Assembly: GCA_964640855.1 (NCBI GenBank) | Contig: CAZXIX010000147.1 | Span: forward strand, 1 to 8,045 | Source: JAJDFU01 sp964640855 | Lineage (GTDB): Bacteria; Bacteroidota; Bacteroidia; Chitinophagales; Saprospiraceae | Direction of reading: 5' to 3' | Length of the DNA stretch: 8,045 bases | Shown here: one piece after another, positions 7,105 through 8,045 of the stretch | Layout of the letters: each line of letters starts with the position of its first letter | Numbering within the stretch: the stretch's first letter is position 1 | Program-made: the position numbers and the translations under genes | Notes under the pieces: generated by a model | The model's database searches: none | The model's input: the letters and a program-made list of their open reading frames with translations, nothing else | Told to the model about the DNA's origin: nothing

Positions 7105-7119
7105 GCTTAGCCCTGGTCA
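7105..7119 (-). other. Frame break between the propeller and Y_Y_Y halves of the hybrid sensor
   Basis: On the minus strand the propeller frame reads TTDQG then TAA (7109-7107), while the Y_Y_Y frame reads PGLSLPHQLNQL from a TGA at 7119-7117. Adding one base just after the GGC glycine codon would give a continuous YTTDQGLSLPHQLNQL, with the GLS connector usual between propeller blades. The overlap of the two open frames is only about ten bases and no ribosome binding site is visible for a restart. A one-base loss (real or from sequencing) explains the split better than two separate genes. Confidence 0.7.
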
Positions 7120-8045
7120 GTTGTGTATTGTTGAAACGCCGCTTGCCCCATTCGAACCAATCCTCCATACCCTCCGATCCAGAGGTTATTTTGGGCATCC
7201 ACGGCAAGATCCGCCACTTCGTCCAGTGGAAATCCTTGTTCCTTCCCGAACACATAAAATTGATCCCCGTCGAATCGGGCAAATATTTCGAAGGCCCCGA
7301 TCCACAAATTGCCGGTACTATCCCAAACCAAGGGATTCGTTTTAGTTCCCAAGACACCCCTGAAATTAGAAAAAAGGTGCACTTCAGCTTTGGCCTCCTC
7401 CATGCTGACCTCCAGCCTCCCTATGCCAAGGGTACTTGTGAACCAAATATTCCCTTCCGGATCCTCCGCCAGGTCGTTTATCACAGTGAGACTTGATTCA
7501 ACATTTCCCGCAAATGAGAACCGGAGGAAAGACATGCCGTCGAAACGATAAAGAACATTATCCCAGGTCCCGAACCAAATATTTCCTTGCCGATCCTCCA
7601 TCAGGGAATAGGGCTCCCCCATTACACCGTTCTCTACGCCGAAATGAAGTAATTGGGTCCCGTCAAACCGGAAAAGGCCTTCTCGCCCACCGATCCACAA
7701 CATTCCCCTGGAGTCTGCCAGCATATCATAGATCAGAGTGGTCTTCAGCCCCTGGCTGGCTCCCAGGTTCTGTATCCCACATAAAGCGGAACTTTGAAAA
7801 GATAGCGTACCGGTAGGAACCGGCTGGGGAAAAGTCATCGACAGCTTTTCCATAGCATAAGCAAGGGTATCCGCCACCGCTTTGATCATCTCCGGCCCAT
7901 TCGAAATGGGATGTACGATCGGATCACCCGCCGGAAAAACGTTGGATTCGAACGGCACCCTTTTTTCGGGAGGTCCGATGGAGAAGGTTTCAGGCGCCGC
8001 AATCGATTCGGGAAGCCTTTTTCTACCCACCAATTTCATGGGCAG
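7107..8045 (-). CDS. Hybrid two-component regulator, N-terminal propeller part (partial at window edge)
   Basis: The frame is open through the right edge of the window (two more codons beyond the ATG at 8039), so the true start probably lies outside. Numbered from that ATG, residues 1-95 are a low-complexity lead of the kind that precedes the propeller in Saprospiria sensors. Five regulator-propeller (Reg_prop) repeats follow: MLWIGGREGLFRFDG (113-127), NIWFGTWDNVLYRFDG (153-168), NIWFTSTLGIGRLE (197-210), NLWIGAFEIFARFDG (244-258) and NLWIGGYGGLVRM (285-297). In the family this propeller is the periplasmic ligand sensor, commonly with seven or fourteen blades, so five is short. It ends at TAA (7109-7107), immediately where the Y_Y_Y domain begins in another frame. 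Alone it would be a periplasmic fragment without a kinase. It is best read as the first half of one disrupted gene with 5092-7083. Confidence 0.85.
   Translation of the reverse strand: MPMKLVGRKRLPESIAAPETFSIGPPEKRVPFESNVFPAGDPIVHPISNGPEMIKAVADTLAYAMEKLSMTFPQPVPTGTLSFQSSALCGIQNLGASQGLKTTLIYDMLADSRGMLWIGGREGLFRFDGTQLLHFGVENGVMGEPYSLMEDRQGNIWFGTWDNVLYRFDGMSFLRFSFAGNVESSLTVINDLAEDPEGNIWFTSTLGIGRLEVSMEEAKAEVHLFSNFRGVLGTKTNPLVWDSTGNLWIGAFEIFARFDGDQFYVFGKEQGFPLDEVADLAVDAQNNLWIGGYGGLVRMGQAAFQQYTTDQG

Overview
The window looks like part of a Bacteroidota chromosome, most plausibly Saprospiria (Lewinella/Haliscomenobacter-like). The evidence is a hybrid two-component system (beta-propeller, Y_Y_Y domain, histidine kinase, receiver and AraC helix-turn-helix in one reading path), a type IX secretion (T9SS) sorting-domain start at the end of a secreted enzyme, and a lipoprotein whose acidic residues follow the lipidated cysteine as in Bacteroidota surface-export signals. 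This placement rests on domain recognition alone; no database search was possible.

All supported genes are on the minus strand, so in transcription order they run from the right edge to the left. (1) 8045-5092: a hybrid two-component sensor/regulator whose 5' end lies outside the window. It is broken into two frames near 7105-7119: the propeller half stops at 7107, and the Y_Y_Y, kinase, receiver and HTH half is open from about 7116 down to 5092. (2) 5080-4244: a separate AraC-family regulator. A perfect 11-bp inverted repeat (5085-5119) sits just before its start codon and overlaps the end of the sensor gene. (3) 4062-2947: a lipoprotein with a right-handed parallel beta-helix. (4) 2836-38: a secreted protein made of three complete tandem alpha/beta-hydrolase domains of the PHB-depolymerase/feruloyl-esterase (LpqC-like) kind, ending in a T9SS sorting domain that stops far too early.

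A reasonable but unproven reading is a sense-and-digest locus. The hybrid sensor detects a ligand outside the inner membrane, one or both AraC-type domains control transcription, the enzyme is exported through the T9SS to cleave ester bonds, and the beta-helix lipoprotein acts at the cell envelope. The substrate (a polyester or feruloylated/acetylated polysaccharide) cannot be read from the sequence.

The most notable features are the three-catalytic-domain esterase, the very recent DNA-level similarity between its second and third domains, the frame break that joins a shortened propeller directly to the Y_Y_Y domain, the truncated sorting domain, and the operator-like inverted repeat. Several of the oddities are frame disruptions. 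They may be real gene decay or errors in the assembly, and the left one lies within 40 bases of the window edge. No tRNA, rRNA, CRISPR array, insertion sequence or phage gene was found.
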